Shown: piece by piece, positions 6,044 through 7,014 of the stretch
Layout: each line of letters begins with the position of its first letter
Position numbering within the stretch: the stretch's first letter is position 1
Assembly: GCA_013331015.1 (NCBI GenBank)
Contig: DUHF01000175.1
Span: 2,406-9,419 of the forward strand
Reading direction: 5' to 3'
Origin: Methanoregula sp.
Lineage (GTDB): Archaea; Halobacteriota; Methanomicrobia; Methanomicrobiales; Methanospirillaceae
DNA length: 7,014 bases
The notes under the pieces: model-generated
The model's database searches: none
What the model was told of the DNA's origin: nothing
What the model saw: only the letters and a program-made list of their open reading frames with translations
Program-made: the position numbers and the translations under genes

Positions 6044-7012
6044 TTAATGGCAAAGGACCAGGACCCGCCGGGTAAGGCTCTTGTGCACCCGCTGGTCATG
6101 CTGCTCAAGGATGGTCATGGATTTTGCGGCAATGGACGAGATGTCCCGGTGGGTGACGACAACGGCCCGTCGGCCAGGTTTTAACACCCGGCGAATCTCG
6201 TCAAGAGAGGCTGCATAGAGCTGGTCCATGGAATCGGTCTTCCGGATACAGACCGACTGCCCGTAAGGGAAATCGGTCACGACCGTATCAATGGAATGAT
6301 CGGAAAGGGGCAGGTGAGTTGCATCAGCGAGCATCAGGGACGCAGACTTCAGGTTTCTTGTGCTGCCCCGGATCATCAGCGGGTCGAAGTCGCTTCCAAC
6401 CGGGTGCATGCCAAGGAGATCGGCTTCGATAAGGATGCCTCCCGTGCCGCTGAACGGATCAAGCAGGGTCTCCCCCGGTCGTGCATAGGCGATATTGACC
6501 AGCGTCCGGGCCATCCGCGGCATCATCACACCGGGATGGAAGAAATCGCGTTTGCCGGGATTCCGGTCATCGAATGATCCGCGATTGAACGAAAAGAGGA
6601 CTTTTCCAAAATAGCACCGGTCCTCCGATATGATTGCCCGGTATTCCACTTCGGGGTTGTCAAGCCATACCGGGCCCTCGATCATGGTACCTATCATCCG
6701 CTCGAACTCTTTTTGGGAGCAGGGATTGCGCTCATTGCACCCCCCATGGATTTTCTTGGCCCTGCCGGCAAACGGGCGCGAGGTGGTAATCGAGAGATCC
6801 GCGAGGAGTTTTTTAAATGCCGCGAGATCCGGCTCGCACCAGCCAAGGTATTCAAGGATGACATGGGTCATGGCCAGGCGCCTTGCTTTTTGCGGGTCCG
6901 GGGCATCCACGACGGCGACCTGCAACCGCTTTTCAAGAACCGTGCCAATACATCCCAGTTCCGAGAACGGGAGTGTCGGGTTTTCACCGGATAACTCGAA
7001 GAGCAGTTTCAT
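6044..7012 (-). CDS. trmG10: tRNA (guanine(10)-N2)-methyltransferase, archaeal Trm-G10 family
   Basis: This 322-residue SAM-dependent enzyme is expected to methylate the exocyclic N2 of G10 in cytoplasmic tRNA, giving m2G and then m2,2G. The N-terminal part, about residues 1-150, fits the substrate-binding THUMP-type region. The FFHPG...MPRMARTLVN stretch (157-173) is characteristic of this family. The Rossmann methyltransferase follows: motif I DPFSGTGGI (185-193), GSDFD (206-210) for the SAM ribose, LADATHLPL (228-236), and catalytic motif IV DFPYG (247-251). The usual archaeal motif is DPPY, so Phe248 is a substitution, but Asp247, Pro249 and Tyr250 are kept. ATG 7012 is chosen because the MKLLFELSGE opening matches the family N terminus. 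Only two bases upstream are visible, so its promoter and SD cannot be judged. Length is usual for the family. A related THUMP methyltransferase with another target base is a less likely alternative. Confidence 0.88.
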   Translation of the reverse strand: MKLLFELSGENPTLPFSELGCIGTVLEKRLQVAVVDAPDPQKARRLAMTHVILEYLGWCEPDLAAFKKLLADLSITTSRPFAGRAKKIHGGCNERNPCSQKEFERMIGTMIEGPVWLDNPEVEYRAIISEDRCYFGKVLFSFNRGSFDDRNPGKRDFFHPGVMMPRMARTLVNIAYARPGETLLDPFSGTGGILIEADLLGMHPVGSDFDPLMIRGSTRNLKSASLMLADATHLPLSDHSIDTVVTDFPYGQSVCIRKTDSMDQLYAASLDEIRRVLKPGRRAVVVTHRDISSIAAKSMTILEQHDQRVHKSLTRRVLVLCH

Positions 7013-7014
7013 CC

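Overview
The window looks archaeal, most likely a methanogenic euryarchaeon of the Methanomicrobiales type (inference). The reasons are an archaeal Trm-G10 type tRNA methyltransferase, the 'AWYxKG' style of tetratricopeptide repeats (TPRs) common in methanogens, a GGTG-type Shine-Dalgarno sequence, oligo-T tracts after stop codons, and moderately high GC with many CCGG-containing codons. No mobile element, tRNA, rRNA or CRISPR array was seen.

Layout. Positions 1-5036 (+) are one uninterrupted reading frame that enters from beyond the left edge. It is the C-terminal 1677 residues of a giant protein made only of TPRs: a partial unit, 48 complete units and a terminal unit that stops at the end of its second helix. 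The units keep an exact 34-residue (102-bp) register, except for one 33-residue unit near the C terminus. Positions 5037-5240 are a convergent intergenic gap with oligo-T tracts and several short inverted repeats, probably a bidirectional termination region. Positions 5241-5987 (-) encode a 248-residue membrane-anchored TPR protein with a signal peptide, four to five TPRs, one C-terminal transmembrane helix and a basic tail. Positions 6044-7012 (-) encode a complete tRNA (guanine-10-N2) methyltransferase.

How the genes relate. The two minus-strand genes are 53-56 bp apart and may be co-transcribed, methyltransferase first. The giant TPR gene converges on them and is transcriptionally separate. 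Both TPR proteins are probably scaffolds for protein-protein contacts, one apparently cytoplasmic as far as visible and one facing outward from the membrane. The sequence does not reveal their partners. The most notable feature is the size and internal evolution of the giant array: an eight-unit higher-order duplication at its visible start and a single register break near its end. I found no clear evidence of a new multi-gene system.
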